A DNA stretch of 64,000 nucleotides from Acinetobacter sp. 10FS3-1 (GCF_013343215.1 NZ_CP039143.1:434001-498000), one strand, 5' to 3'; shown: positions 18,961 through 28,586, counted from the stretch's first letter. A program made the numbers and translations. The notes: a model not told the origin generated them from the sequence alone.

Positions 18961-19200
18961 ATGAATAATATTAATGTAAATGACATCAAAGAACATGCCT
19001 CGGTAATTGCATCATGCGGCACGCAAGTCGGAAAAGTAGATCATTTAGAAGGGCAGGACTCAATTAAACTCACCAGAAGTGATGATGAAAATAACGAGCA
19101 TCATCTGATTCCTTTGAGCTGGGTAAGTGAGGTGAAAGGTGATCAGTTGGTACTCAACAAAACTGCAGATGAAGTTCGTGCACAATGGACTACGATGTAA
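18961..19200 (+). CDS. DUF2171 domain protein
   Basis: A 79-residue acidic cytosolic protein with a DUF2171-like core: a PRC-barrel-like beta segment with CGTQVGKVDHLEG, DSIKLTR and HHLIPLSWVSEV. DUF2171 proteins are small stress-associated or hypothetical proteins of unknown biochemical role. GCAACTGGA precedes the ATG at 18961. It is monocistronic with a terminator 52 bases after the stop. The role remains open. Confidence 0.85.
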   Translation: MNNINVNDIKEHASVIASCGTQVGKVDHLEGQDSIKLTRSDDENNEHHLIPLSWVSEVKGDQLVLNKTADEVRAQWTTM

Positions 19201-19252
19201 TTGATGTTGATTTCTATATAAAATAGAATGTAGAAAAGAGCTAAGTCTCGAT

Positions 19253-19283
19253 AAAAAAGCCAGTCATATTGACTAGCTTTTTT
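19253..19283 (+). terminator. terminator of the DUF2171 gene
   Basis: AAAAAAGCcAGTC and GACTaGCTTTTTT pair around an ATATT loop with one mismatch and end in T residues on the plus strand. The symmetric A run means it may work in both directions. Confidence 0.75.
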
Positions 19284-19326
19284 ATTACCATTAGAAATAT
19301 TTAGGACACTTGGTCTGGCAATAAAA

Positions 19327-19350
19327 AACCATTCAATGAATAGAATGGTT
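19327..19350 (-). terminator. orphan terminator-like hairpin
   Basis: AACCATTC and GAATGGTT form an 8-bp stem with an 8-base loop. On the minus strand it is followed by TTTTTTATTG. No minus-strand gene lies upstream of it, so it is either a barrier to antisense transcription from the iclR region or a relic. Confidence 0.4.
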
Positions 19351-19555
19351 AAATTCAATGTAGAAAGCTAAACTCAAATTCACCCCAATTATTGCAATTG
19401 ATAGAAGTATCAATTAATCAAAATTAATTTTATTCATTAGTTTAAGACTTAGTTAATGAATATTTATCTGGCCCTTTATAGATTAATATAAAAGGTGACT
19501 CTGAGATAAAAAGCACTGATGAAAATCATAAACTGTATAATATTATGAGGGATAA

Positions 19556-20308
19556 ATGAAAAAGGGATCATCGATTACACGTGTATTGGATATTGTGGAA
19601 GCAATCTCTACAGCCAAGCATCCTCCTACTCCCTTGGATTTATCCATTCAACTTGATATTCCTAAACCTAGTATTCATCGACTTCTACAGACGCTAGAGC
19701 AGGAAGGTTTTGTTACCTATGATACGTATGGTGGTTATATTATTGCCGACCGTACCTGTAAGATGTTGATGGCTACATGGGAACAAGAATCTCGAAAAGT
19801 TGAACGACTGGCAATTCTTCAAAAATTATCTAATCAGATTAATGAAACTTGCGGGATTGCTATTTTAAAAAATAATCAGATGCTTTATACCGATCGAGTA
19901 CAAACCAATTGGCCACTACAGATTTATTTGCCTGTAGGTTCAGAAGTACCTTTATGGTGCACCTCTAGCGGAAAATTATTTTTAAGTTATCAGCCGAAAA
20001 ATAAACGTAAAAATATTGTTGAGCATTTACCTATTACTCAACTTACCAAAAATACAATCACTGACCCCAAACTTTTAGAGCAAAACTTGGAAGAAATTTT
20101 TAATAAAAAGCTAGGAACAGATAATGAAGAATTTGTTGCGGGTATGGTAGCTTGCTCTGTTCCTATTCAAAAACAGGACAATATTGTTGCATGTTTATAT
20201 ATCCATGCACCTACTATAAGAAGGTCATTAGATGATTTACTCGCATTTGAACCTTTATTAAGGCATGCGGCACATGAACTGAGTAAACTTATCGAAAATG
20301 AGGCATAA
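19556..20308 (+). CDS. IclR-family transcriptional regulator
   Basis: A 250-residue IclR-type regulator. Residues 5-65 hold the winged HTH (ITRVLDIVEAIS, PPTPLDLSIQLDIPKPSIHRLLQTL), and residues 80-250 hold the effector-binding GAF-like domain (GSEVPLWCTSSGKLFLSY, ending in LLRHAAHELSKLI). A GAGGG lies 6 bases before the ATG. The gene converges on the permease/Fe-ADH/MmsA operon, whose promoter carries a perfect palindrome, so it is the likely local regulator. Composition is visibly richer in A+T than the flanking core genes. The effector is unknown and is presumably the operon substrate or an intermediate. Confidence 0.88.
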   Translation: MKKGSSITRVLDIVEAISTAKHPPTPLDLSIQLDIPKPSIHRLLQTLEQEGFVTYDTYGGYIIADRTCKMLMATWEQESRKVERLAILQKLSNQINETCGIAILKNNQMLYTDRVQTNWPLQIYLPVGSEVPLWCTSSGKLFLSYQPKNKRKNIVEHLPITQLTKNTITDPKLLEQNLEEIFNKKLGTDNEEFVAGMVACSVPIQKQDNIVACLYIHAPTIRRSLDDLLAFEPLLRHAAHELSKLIENEA

Positions 20309-20311
20309 AAA

Positions 20312-20344
20312 AGAAGAGTAAATCTTTTAAAGATTTACTCTTCT
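20312..20344. terminator. convergent hairpin between iclR and mmsA
   Basis: AGAAGAGTAAATCTTT and AAAGATTTACTCTTCT form a long stem of about 15 bp with a very small loop between the two convergent stops. T tracts are weak, so termination is inferred from position and symmetry. Confidence 0.6.
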
Positions 20345-20366
20345 GATAAGAAGAAAATAGGGAAAA

Positions 20367-21863
20367 TTAATTTAAAGTAGGCATGGAGAATTGTGCGCCT
20401 TCTCTAATGTTGGCAGATGGCCAACGTTGCGTGATGGTCTTACGGCGGGTATAAAAACGTGCGCCATCTGGACCATAAGCGTGTAGATCACCAAATAAAG
20501 ATCTTTTCCAACCACCGAAACTGTGTGATGCAACGGGTACTGGTAGTGGAATATTAATTCCTACCATCCCCACTTGAATGTGATCTGAGAAATAACGTGC
20601 AGCCTCACCATCACGAGTATAGATACATGTTCCGTTTCCATATTCATGTTGATCAATCAGGTCCATCGCTTCTTGCATCGTATTAACTCGCAAGATTTGT
20701 AACACTGGGCCAAAAATTTCTTCTTTGTAACTCACCATGTCAGGACGTACCTGGTCAATGAGTGTAGGTCCTACATAGAAACCATTTTCATAGCCTTCAG
20801 GCGCTGCCTGACGGCCATCTACAACAATAGTGGCACCTTGCTGTTCCGCACTGTCAATATAGCCAATCACTTTAGCTTTATGTTGAGCGGTAATCACTGC
20901 ACCGAAATCATTACTTTTGTCAGAAAAATGACCGAATTTTAATTTTTGGATCTCATTTTTTAGTTTTTCAATAACTTGATCAGCAATTTCATCACCTACT
21001 GCGACAGCTACTGATAATGCCATGCAGCGCTCACCAGATGAACCAAATGCAGCACCAAGCAAAGAGCTAACGACATTATCTATATCCGCATCAGGCATAA
21101 TAATAGCATGATTTTTTGCTCCACCTAGAGCCTGACAACGTTTGCCTTGTGAGGTAGCAGTTGTATAAATATATTCAGCAATTGGGGTAGAACCTACAAA
21201 ACTGATCGCTTGTACACGAGGATCATATAATAAGGTATCTACCGCTTCTTTATCTCCATTTACAACATTTAATACACCATCTGGTAAACCAGCCTCTTTT
21301 AAAAGTTGGGCAATAAATAGTGTAGAAGATGGATCGCGTTCTGAAGGTTTCAGTACAAAAGTGTTCCCACATACAATTGCCATTGGGAACATCCACAGTG
21401 GAACCATAACAGGGAAGTTAAATGGTGTAATGCCCGCAACCACACCTAAAGGCTGCATTTCACTCCAGGAATCAATATTAGGTCCTACATTTTTGCTGTA
21501 TTCACCCTTTAGGAATTCAGGAGCACCACAGGCATATTCTACATTTTCAATACCACGTTGTAGTTCACCTGCTGCATCATGGACAATTTTACCGTGTTCA
21601 CTACCGATTAGCTCACAGATTTTATCTGCATTTTTTTCAAGTAATTCTTTAAACTTGAACATAACCCGGGCGCGCTTGAGTACAGGTGTGTTACGCCATG
21701 CAGGAAAAGCGGCTTCTGCAGCGGCAATGGCCTGTTCGACTGTTTGCTTACTTGCAATCGCAACTTCATTTTCAGAAGTGCCAGTTGAGGGATTAAAAAC
21801 TTGTTGAGTACGATGAGCCTCTAAGCAAGTTTCACCATTAATAAAATGTCCGATAGTTGTCAT
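20367..21863 (-). CDS. mmsA: methylmalonate/malonate semialdehyde dehydrogenase (CoA-acylating)
   Basis: A 498-residue aldehyde dehydrogenase of the MmsA/IolA type, which converts malonate or methylmalonate semialdehyde to acetyl- or propionyl-CoA with CO2 release and NADH formation. The catalytic Cys280 sits in SSGERCMALSVAV, characteristic of the CoA-acylating subgroup. The NAD-binding FNFPVMVPLWMFP and FVGSTPIAEYIY segments are also present. It is the last gene of an operon after an iron alcohol dehydrogenase, with no mmsB or valine genes nearby. This suggests it takes a semialdehyde made by that dehydrogenase rather than serving valine catabolism. Confidence 0.9.
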   Translation of the reverse strand: MTTIGHFINGETCLEAHRTQQVFNPSTGTSENEVAIASKQTVEQAIAAAEAAFPAWRNTPVLKRARVMFKFKELLEKNADKICELIGSEHGKIVHDAAGELQRGIENVEYACGAPEFLKGEYSKNVGPNIDSWSEMQPLGVVAGITPFNFPVMVPLWMFPMAIVCGNTFVLKPSERDPSSTLFIAQLLKEAGLPDGVLNVVNGDKEAVDTLLYDPRVQAISFVGSTPIAEYIYTTATSQGKRCQALGGAKNHAIIMPDADIDNVVSSLLGAAFGSSGERCMALSVAVAVGDEIADQVIEKLKNEIQKLKFGHFSDKSNDFGAVITAQHKAKVIGYIDSAEQQGATIVVDGRQAAPEGYENGFYVGPTLIDQVRPDMVSYKEEIFGPVLQILRVNTMQEAMDLIDQHEYGNGTCIYTRDGEAARYFSDHIQVGMVGINIPLPVPVASHSFGGWKRSLFGDLHAYGPDGARFYTRRKTITQRWPSANIREGAQFSMPTLN

Positions 21864-21912
21864 AATCTAATTCCTTGAATAAATATAATTAGGTTAGCTT
21901 TTTAATCTTGAA

Positions 21913-23070
21913 TTACCAAAGCTTGTTATAAAGTTCGATCATTTCTGAAATAGAGGGTACACGTGGGTTATTGCCTGGTGAGCCAGAAGCTAAAGCCTGC
22001 TCTGCCATAGTCTGAATAACTTCATCAAAATATATCTTTTCGACTCCAAATTCTGCAAGAGTAGGGACTTGTAGCTCTTTGTTGATTTGAATGAGTGCAG
22101 ATACTAGTTTTTGGTTGGCAACATCATCATGATCATCAATATGTGCGACCCCAATTGCACGGGCACAATCAGCATAGCGTTCAGGTGCAGCTGCAATTGA
22201 ATATTCAGTAATCAAGGGCAATAACATGGCATTGGAAAGGCCATGTGGTACATGGAAAAAAGCACCTATTGGTCGACTCATACCATGAACGAGAGCAACA
22301 GATGCATTTGAAAAGGCGATACCGGCTAAAGTAGATCCAAGCATCATGCTTTCTCGCGCAAGTTCATTATTTGGTTCATGGTAGACACGCTTTAAGTTAG
22401 GACCGATCAAACGCATAGCAGCGATAGCCTGTGCATCACTATAAGGACTTGCTTTTTTACTCACATAAGCTTCTATGGCATGGGTTAAAGCATCAATACC
22501 TGTATCTGCTGTTGTCCGGGCAGGTAAAGACATAGTTAATTGATAGTCTACGATCGCAGCAATAGGAAGAAAGCCTATTCCGGCACAGAGCATTTTTTCA
22601 CTCGTTGCATCATTGGTAATAATCGTAAAACGTGTACATTCAGAGCCAGTACCAGCTGTCGTTGGAATGGCAATAATAGGCAAACCCGTTTCATTGACCT
22701 GGCGAGGGAATTTGTAATCACGAATCTCACCACCAAATTTTCCTAAGATACTAATAGCTTTGGCACTATCAATTGGGCTGCCACCGCCAACTGCGATAAT
22801 TGAATCATATTGACCTGATCTGACTTTGACTACACCAGCTTCAATAGAGCTCGATGTCGGTTCTGGGATAGTTTCATCAAAATATTCAGATGTGATATTT
22901 GCCTCACTGAGAATAGTTTGGATTTCTGAAATATAACCCAGCGATACCATCACTTTATCCGTGATAATAAGTGGTTTGCTACACCCTATAGTTTTTAATA
23001 TGTCGGGAATCTTGAACCTGGAATTTTTTCCAATTTCCATAATTCTTGGTAAATTAATAGTATGAGTCAT
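21913..23070 (-). CDS. iron-dependent (group III) alcohol dehydrogenase
   Basis: A 385-residue Fe-ADH family protein. The N-terminal nucleotide-binding half has GGGSPIDSAKA and PTTAGTGSE. The metal-binding half has ALTHAIEAYVS and the histidine pair in HGMSRPIGAFFHVPHG. Family members oxidise primary or hydroxy-acid alcohols such as 1,3-propanediol, lactaldehyde or 4-hydroxybutyrate. Placed between a GntP-type permease and MmsA, it is best read as oxidising an imported hydroxy acid to a semialdehyde. It starts 36 bases after the permease gene and ends 49 bases before mmsA. The substrate is an inference. Confidence 0.88.
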   Translation of the reverse strand: MTHTINLPRIMEIGKNSRFKIPDILKTIGCSKPLIITDKVMVSLGYISEIQTILSEANITSEYFDETIPEPTSSSIEAGVVKVRSGQYDSIIAVGGGSPIDSAKAISILGKFGGEIRDYKFPRQVNETGLPIIAIPTTAGTGSECTRFTIITNDATSEKMLCAGIGFLPIAAIVDYQLTMSLPARTTADTGIDALTHAIEAYVSKKASPYSDAQAIAAMRLIGPNLKRVYHEPNNELARESMMLGSTLAGIAFSNASVALVHGMSRPIGAFFHVPHGLSNAMLLPLITEYSIAAAPERYADCARAIGVAHIDDHDDVANQKLVSALIQINKELQVPTLAEFGVEKIYFDEVIQTMAEQALASGSPGNNPRVPSISEMIELYNKLW

Positions 23071-23106
23071 TCATATCTTCCTTTATTAATAACTTTTCGA
23101 CTTGTT

Positions 23107-24495
23107 TTAGAAAGAACCAAACATTGTTCCAAGTGTAATAACACCAGTCAGTGCAATTAATGGAATAATGACTGCGACGACAAACATGTCATAATAGGAT
23201 TGTTTATGTGTTAGTCCACATAAAGTAATAATGGTAATTACCGCACCGTTGTGAGGGAGGGAATCAAGAGCACCAGAAGCCATGGAGGCCACACGATGCA
23301 TAAGTTCTGGATTGATTCCGAATTCTGTTGCCAAATTCATATAGGTTTCACCCATCGTATTTAAGGCAATACTCAAACCACCAGAAGCAGAACCTGTAAT
23401 TCCGGCTAAGACATTAATTACGATTGCCTCTGAGATTAGAGGATTATGAGGTGCAAGCCCTACAAGAAAATCCCTAAGAATGAGGAAGCCAGCCAAGGAG
23501 GCGATGACTGAGCCATAACCTACTTCTGATGCTGTATTAAAAATAGGCAAGAAAGAAGAAGATACACCTTGTTGTAGTGACTCTTTAACATTGGCAATCC
23601 TGTTCCAGTTACAAAAAATAATAGTTAAACAGGCAAGTACTAAAGCGCAGATAATGGCCCATAAACCAACAACAGAGTTAAGAGAGGTATTACCAAATTT
23701 ATCTGTGGCCAAATATGAAACGTCAAGTTGAGGTAAGATCAATTTAGTTAAAACAAGGTTGGTCACAATCACCACAATAATCGGGGTAAATGCGATCATC
23801 AAGCTAGGACCTGCTTGGTGACGGGGACCTTGATGATGTTCTATATGATTGCCATAGCCCTCATTATTTGCAGCAGCATGCGCAATTCTACGATTAAGCC
23901 ACCACATACCTGCAATCAGCATAAAAATTGAGGAAATTATTCCCAAACCAGGGGCCGCATAAAGATCTGTTCCAAAAAAAGGCATTGGAATAGCATTCTG
24001 AATCGCTGGTGTACCTGGTAACGCAGTCATTGTAAAGGTCAATGCACCTAACATGATTGCACCTGGAATTAACCGTTTAGGAATATTTAGTTCTCTAAAT
24101 AATGCAGCTGCAATTGGAAAGACTGCAAAACCAACAACAAACAGCGACACCCCACCATATGTCAGCACTGCACATGACAATACAATCGAAAGCATTGCAC
24201 GGTGATGACCTAAGTTATTGACGAAGAAGTTAGCAATAGTATTTGCTGAACCTGAATCCTCCATTAATTTCCCAAAAATGGCACCAAGTAAAAATAATGG
24301 GAAATATTTGATGATGTAACCACCGAGGCCAGTCATAAAAACTTGCGAGTAAAACCCGAGTAATTCATGACTATACCCGCTCCAGAGCACGGCAAATAAT
24401 GCTAAAGCAGGTGCCAAAATAATTACGCTAAATCCTTTATATGCTAGATACATGAGCAATATTAAGGATAAGACAATTCCTATCAGTCCTATCAT
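23107..24495 (-). CDS. GntP-family organic-acid:H+ symporter
   Basis: A 462-residue inner-membrane permease with about 12-13 hydrophobic segments. GntP signatures include GGYIIKYFPLFLLGAIFGKLM and GSASGGLSIAL, followed by SGALDSLPHNGAVITI. The family carries gluconate, 3-hydroxybutyrate, glycerate and similar hydroxy acids with protons. I start it at ATG 24495 rather than GTG 24501, because AGGA is 9 bases from the ATG but only 3 from the GTG. It is the first gene of the permease/Fe-ADH/mmsA operon, directly behind a promoter with a palindromic operator. Confidence 0.88.
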   Translation of the reverse strand: MIGLIGIVLSLILLMYLAYKGFSVIILAPALALFAVLWSGYSHELLGFYSQVFMTGLGGYIIKYFPLFLLGAIFGKLMEDSGSANTIANFFVNNLGHHRAMLSIVLSCAVLTYGGVSLFVVGFAVFPIAAALFRELNIPKRLIPGAIMLGALTFTMTALPGTPAIQNAIPMPFFGTDLYAAPGLGIISSIFMLIAGMWWLNRRIAHAAANNEGYGNHIEHHQGPRHQAGPSLMIAFTPIIVVIVTNLVLTKLILPQLDVSYLATDKFGNTSLNSVVGLWAIICALVLACLTIIFCNWNRIANVKESLQQGVSSSFLPIFNTASEVGYGSVIASLAGFLILRDFLVGLAPHNPLISEAIVINVLAGITGSASGGLSIALNTMGETYMNLATEFGINPELMHRVASMASGALDSLPHNGAVITIITLCGLTHKQSYYDMFVVAVIIPLIALTGVITLGTMFGSF

Positions 24496-24540
24496 GGGCA
24501 CACATCCTGTTTATCTTAAATATTCTTATAATTTCCGTAT

Positions 24541-24561
24541 AATGATACGATTCGTATCATT
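24541..24561 (-). promoter_or_regulatory. palindromic operator, probable IclR site
   Basis: Two perfect 9-bp arms, AATGATACG and CGTATCATT, flank a 3-bp centre. A further overlapping CGTAT half-site lies just before it (24536-24540). The element begins 5 bases downstream of the predicted -10, so a bound protein would block initiation or early elongation of the permease operon. Confidence 0.65.
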
Positions 24562-24566
24562 ATTGA

Positions 24567-24595
24567 TGTATATAATTTATGCAAAAAGAAGTCAA
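24567..24595 (-). promoter_or_regulatory. promoter of the permease/Fe-ADH/mmsA operon
   Basis: On the minus strand TTGACT (24590-24595), a 17-bp spacer and TATACA (24567-24572) form a good sigma70 promoter. The operator at 24541-24561 lies immediately downstream. Confidence 0.65.
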
Positions 24596-24699
24596 GTTCT
24601 TTTGGTAACGTATTTATATTAGTAAACAAAATTATTAATAGAGGATTTTTTACGTGAAAAATAAATATATGTTTTAAATATAAATTTATTAAAAAACAA

Positions 24700-24726
24700 T
24701 AAAAAAAACCACCCTTATGGGTGGTT
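24700..24726 (-). terminator. pta terminator
   Basis: AACCACCC, a TTAT loop and GGGTGGTT form an 8-bp stem, followed on the minus strand by TTTTTTATTG, 20 bases after the pta stop. Confidence 0.85.
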
Positions 24727-24745
24727 GTTAAAATCTACAATATAT

Positions 24746-26884
24746 CTATTGACCTTGCTGATCCGCTTGAATGGCTGTCAAGGCAATAGTGAACACGATG
24801 TCATCTACTAATGCACCACGTGACAGGTCATTGACCGGCTTGTTCAAGCCTTGCAGCATTGGACCTACACTAACCACATTGGCAGCACGCTGTACGGCTT
24901 TATAGGTGGTATTGCCGGTATTCAGATCTGGGAAGATGAATACATTGGCGCGGCCAGCCACTTGCGAGTCTGGAGCCTTTTGACGGCCTACACTTTCTAC
25001 AGAAGCAGCATCGTACTGCAATGGACCATCAATCAGCAGATCTGGACGACGTTCCTGAGCGATACGGGTCGCCTCAGCAACTTTTTCAACTTCTGCACCT
25101 GCGCCTGAAGTACCGGTAGAATAAGAAATCATCGCGATACGCGGATCAATTCCAAATGCTTTGGCAGAGTCGGCAGACTGAATGGCAATTTCAGCCAGTT
25201 GTGCCGCGTCTGGATCCGGGTTAATTGCGCAGTCACCATAGACATACACTTCATCCGGTAACAGCATGAAGAAGACTGAAGACACCAAGGAGTAATCTGG
25301 AGCAGTCTTGATGAGCTGGAAAGCAGGACGAACAGTATTGGCAGTCGTATGCACGGCACCAGATACCAGACCATCGACCTGATCCAGTGCCAGCATCATG
25401 GTACCTAGCACCACGCTATCTTGTAACTGCTCACGGGCCTGCAACTCATTGATTTTGCCTTTACGCAGCTCGACCATCGGGGCAACATAATTTTCACGGA
25501 TCAGGTCAGGGTCAATAATTTCCAGATCATCTGGTAATTCAATACCACGAGCTTTAGCCACTTCAAGCACAGACTCTGGCTTGGCCAGAAGAATACACTG
25601 AGCGATATGGCGTGACTGGCAAATGGCTGCTGCCTGTATCGTACGCGGTTCATCACCTTCTGGTAATACAATGCGTTTTTTCGCTGCAATAGATTTTTGT
25701 ACCAGTTCGTGGCGGAAGGCAGACGGAGAAAGACGCGGCTTGTAAGAACCATTAAGGGTGGCGTTCAACCAATCCGGATTAATATGACTGGAAACGAAAC
25801 GCGTCACCTGTTCAGCACGCTCAATATCATCTACTGGAATTTCATTGCTGAGATTGGTCAGCTTTTGTGCGGTTTCAAAGGCACTTAATTCTGTATGCAG
25901 GATCGGCAGCCCTTGTTTGATCGCAGTCTGGCAGAACTCCAGTACCAGATCATTCGGCTGGTAGTGTTCAGTCAGAACCAGTCCAGCCAAAGGAATGCCA
26001 TTGCTGCTGGCCAAACTACTTGCCAGCAGAACATCAACACGGTCTGAGGCACTGATGATCAGCTCACCTGCAACAAATTTATGCAGTTCATGTTCGATAT
26101 TGGCAGAAATCAGGCTGCTGTGCTGAACGCGGCGCTGTTTAGCTTCACCTTCATTGATCCAGTAAGCAGAAATGTGGGCAGCCAGATCTGAGATACGTGG
26201 CACACTCAAGGTTTTGCTAAAAGGCACCAAACCGATGACTGGCAGCTTTTCACACCCAATATGTGGATGAGTCTGCTGAATCGCAGCAACAAATTTTTCT
26301 GTATCTTCAGTCAGGCGCAGAGCAGGGTTGAGAGTAACCGGAATCTGGGCAGATTCTTCTGACAGGCCTTTGGTGCGCATCAGCAGAATTCCGGACAGGC
26401 GTGTTGAACTTAAGCCACCGAAATTGCGGATCTGCTGTTCTAACTTGTCGGCGGTTTGTAAAGGCTGCTGAATATCCGCATTGCTTACGATCACGACTTT
26501 GGCATCCAAAGCCTGAGCAAGTGCGGTATTCAGGTCATCGGCAAAACCGTCAGTGGTATTTGGCAATAAACCTTGCACGATGATCAGGTCATGCTGCTTG
26601 GCAATCTGGCGGTGCAGACGGACTGCATCTTCAAGCAGTTCATCCTGTTCACCCTGACTCAAGCGTTGCAGAACCGTGTTATAGCTAATCGGCTCAACCG
26701 TCTCACTCTGAGAGATATGATGATAGAGCGCTGTGGTACGGTCTACGGTGTCTGCTCCTTCCTGAGTGAAAGGTCTGAGAAATCCAGCCTTAACACCCTG
26801 ACATTCCAGTGCATATACCAAACCCAGACATGCAGATGTTAGGCCTACACCTTCCCCAGTCGGAACCAGTAAAATCGTTTTCAT
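24746..26884 (-). CDS. pta: phosphate acetyltransferase
   Basis: A 712-residue long-form Pta, exchanging acetyl-CoA and acetyl phosphate. The N-terminal half is a P-loop DRTGG-type regulatory module (ILLVPTGEGVGLTS at residues 4-17). The C-terminal third is the catalytic PTA_PTB domain with KRIVLPEGDEPRTIQAA, DGLVSGAVHTTANTVRP and SYSTGTSGAGAEV. Length matches the proteobacterial type of about 700 residues. It lies 48 bases after ackA, so the two form the acetate overflow and activation operon. Confidence 0.96.
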   Translation of the reverse strand: MKTILLVPTGEGVGLTSACLGLVYALECQGVKAGFLRPFTQEGADTVDRTTALYHHISQSETVEPISYNTVLQRLSQGEQDELLEDAVRLHRQIAKQHDLIIVQGLLPNTTDGFADDLNTALAQALDAKVVIVSNADIQQPLQTADKLEQQIRNFGGLSSTRLSGILLMRTKGLSEESAQIPVTLNPALRLTEDTEKFVAAIQQTHPHIGCEKLPVIGLVPFSKTLSVPRISDLAAHISAYWINEGEAKQRRVQHSSLISANIEHELHKFVAGELIISASDRVDVLLASSLASSNGIPLAGLVLTEHYQPNDLVLEFCQTAIKQGLPILHTELSAFETAQKLTNLSNEIPVDDIERAEQVTRFVSSHINPDWLNATLNGSYKPRLSPSAFRHELVQKSIAAKKRIVLPEGDEPRTIQAAAICQSRHIAQCILLAKPESVLEVAKARGIELPDDLEIIDPDLIRENYVAPMVELRKGKINELQAREQLQDSVVLGTMMLALDQVDGLVSGAVHTTANTVRPAFQLIKTAPDYSLVSSVFFMLLPDEVYVYGDCAINPDPDAAQLAEIAIQSADSAKAFGIDPRIAMISYSTGTSGAGAEVEKVAEATRIAQERRPDLLIDGPLQYDAASVESVGRQKAPDSQVAGRANVFIFPDLNTGNTTYKAVQRAANVVSVGPMLQGLNKPVNDLSRGALVDDIVFTIALTAIQADQQGQ

Positions 26885-26932
26885 ACGTATATCAACAATT
26901 ATAAATATCAGATAAAAGAGGGTTGCGCTTGC

Positions 26933-28156
26933 TTAAGCAAGCGCTGGTTCAGCTTCATACTTTTTTATAGAAGCACTTTCTACTTCAAGCTCAACCACAT
27001 TTTCGGTTTCTTTTGCGATGCGAGCTTCTTCATCCGTTGGCACCACCCAGATTTGTGGACCTGTTCCGTTGTCGATGCGGCCTTCAGTGCCACGCTTTAA
27101 GTTATTATTGCTGTCTTTATCTAGGTTAAAGCCAAAGTGTGGTAGGTAAGCCATAGTTTTTTCACGGATATAGGCAGAGTTTTCGCCAATACCACCGGTG
27201 AAGAACAAGCCATCCAGACGAGGTAGGCCACAGCTTAGGGCGGCCAGAGATTTTGCTAAACGGTAGCAGAATACTTCAATCGCCAAAGTTGCATCTTCAT
27301 TACCATTTTCAGATGCTTCGATCAGGGTGCGCATATCATTGGACAGATTGTCAGATAGGCCGAGCAAGCCGCTTTCTTTATTGAGCATTTTGTCAATTTT
27401 ATAGATATCCCAGCCCAGGTTGGCAGCCAAGTAGCTATGCAGACTTGGATCGACATCACCACTACGCGTGCCCATCACCAGACCTTCAAGCGGAGTTAAG
27501 CCCATTGACGTATCAATACTTTGACCATTCCATACTGCACAGGTCGAGCTGCCATTGCCCAGATGTGCAGTCAGCCAGCCGCCTTGTTTAAAACTGCCTG
27601 CCAGTTCAGAACCGCGATCTGAAACATAGGCATGGCTCGTGCCATGGAAACCATAGCGGCGTACACCGTGCTCAGTATAAAGGAATTTTGGTACCGCATA
27701 ACGGTAAGCATGGGCTGGCATGGTTTGATGAAAAGCCGTATCAAAAACTGCAACTTGCGGCAAATCCGGGAACAGGCGTTGAGTCGCTTCAATTCCGATT
27801 AAGTGTGCCGGGTTGTGGAGCGGGGCGAGTGGAGTCGCTTCACGAATTTTTTCAATAATCTCATCGGTAAGCAGCTCGGCTTTAGTCAGGCTGCCCCCAT
27901 GAACAACACGGTGTCCAATCGCATCCGGCTTGTAGTTGGCCAAACGCTCGAGACCGACTTCCAGTGCTTTTTTATGATCTGCAAATGGAATATGAATATC
28001 GACTGGCTCATTACCAACAGTCACGCCTTTAATGCGGGCATTTTCTGTGCCTAAATTCTCAGCTAAACCATGAATACGGAAATCTTGCTCCTCAAGCAAT
28101 AAGGCAAACTTGATTGAAGAAGAACCACAATTAATAACTAATACTGATTTAGACAC
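26933..28156 (-). CDS. ackA: acetate kinase
   Basis: A 407-residue acetate kinase that phosphorylates acetate to acetyl phosphate, working with Pta. The N-terminal [15 protein letters not shown], the central [10 protein letters not shown], the GFHGTSH element and [11 protein letters not shown] are all present, as is the ATPase segment [10 protein letters not shown]. It ends with an extra 10-15-residue tail. The start is GTG 28156, and no ATG fits the conserved N-terminus. It is first in the ackA-pta operon. Confidence 0.96.
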   Translation of the reverse strand: MSKSVLVINCGSSSIKFALLLEEQDFRIHGLAENLGTENARIKGVTVGNEPVDIHIPFADHKKALEVGLERLANYKPDAIGHRVVHGGSLTKAELLTDEIIEKIREATPLAPLHNPAHLIGIEATQRLFPDLPQVAVFDTAFHQTMPAHAYRYAVPKFLYTEHGVRRYGFHGTSHAYVSDRGSELAGSFKQGGWLTAHLGNGSSTCAVWNGQSIDTSMGLTPLEGLVMGTRSGDVDPSLHSYLAANLGWDIYKIDKMLNKESGLLGLSDNLSNDMRTLIEASENGNEDATLAIEVFCYRLAKSLAALSCGLPRLDGLFFTGGIGENSAYIREKTMAYLPHFGFNLDKDSNNNLKRGTEGRIDNGTGPQIWVVPTDEEARIAKETENVVELEVESASIKKYEAEPALA

Positions 28157-28549
28157 GACTGATTACCCGATTTCTAATTAAAATTCTCATCCATTTGGTT
28201 GATCTGTTTGCTGACAAATGCGAGGCAATATAGATCTGTGAACATGTTTTAACATTAGTTTTTTTACTGTCCTAGATAGACTTTAGCAGATTAGACTTAA
28301 GCATTATCGACCCAAGGAACAATAATAATTAAAATTTATCGGCTCATAGTTTTCATTTATAAATAAAATGATGTTGAAAATATGAACGATTTAAACACTT
28401 TAATCTATTTATTACCGTATTTTGGCTGAATAGTTTTCCAGTGTAGCGCTTAAAATGCGCTCTAAGATGACAAAATACAATTTTATAAAAAATTCCTGTC
28501 TATTGTGACCTGCGGGTTTTATTTTAATATTTGAGTTGCAGATCATATA
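28157..28549. other. A+T-rich intergenic region upstream of ackA
   Basis: This region lies between the ackA start and the hairpin after proA. It should hold the ackA-pta promoter, but I could not pick a convincing -35/-10 pair. No coding frame of useful length was seen on either strand. Confidence 0.4.
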
Positions 28550-28577
28550 GATTCAGCCTTAGGAACAAGGCTGAATC
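28550..28577 (-). terminator. hairpin downstream of proA
   Basis: GATTCAGCCTT and AAGGCTGAATC pair perfectly over 11 bp around a 6-base loop, 10 bases after the proA stop. No T run follows, so it may act by Rho or RNA stabilisation rather than as a classical terminator. Confidence 0.5.
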
Positions 28578-28586
28578 CACCCTTCC

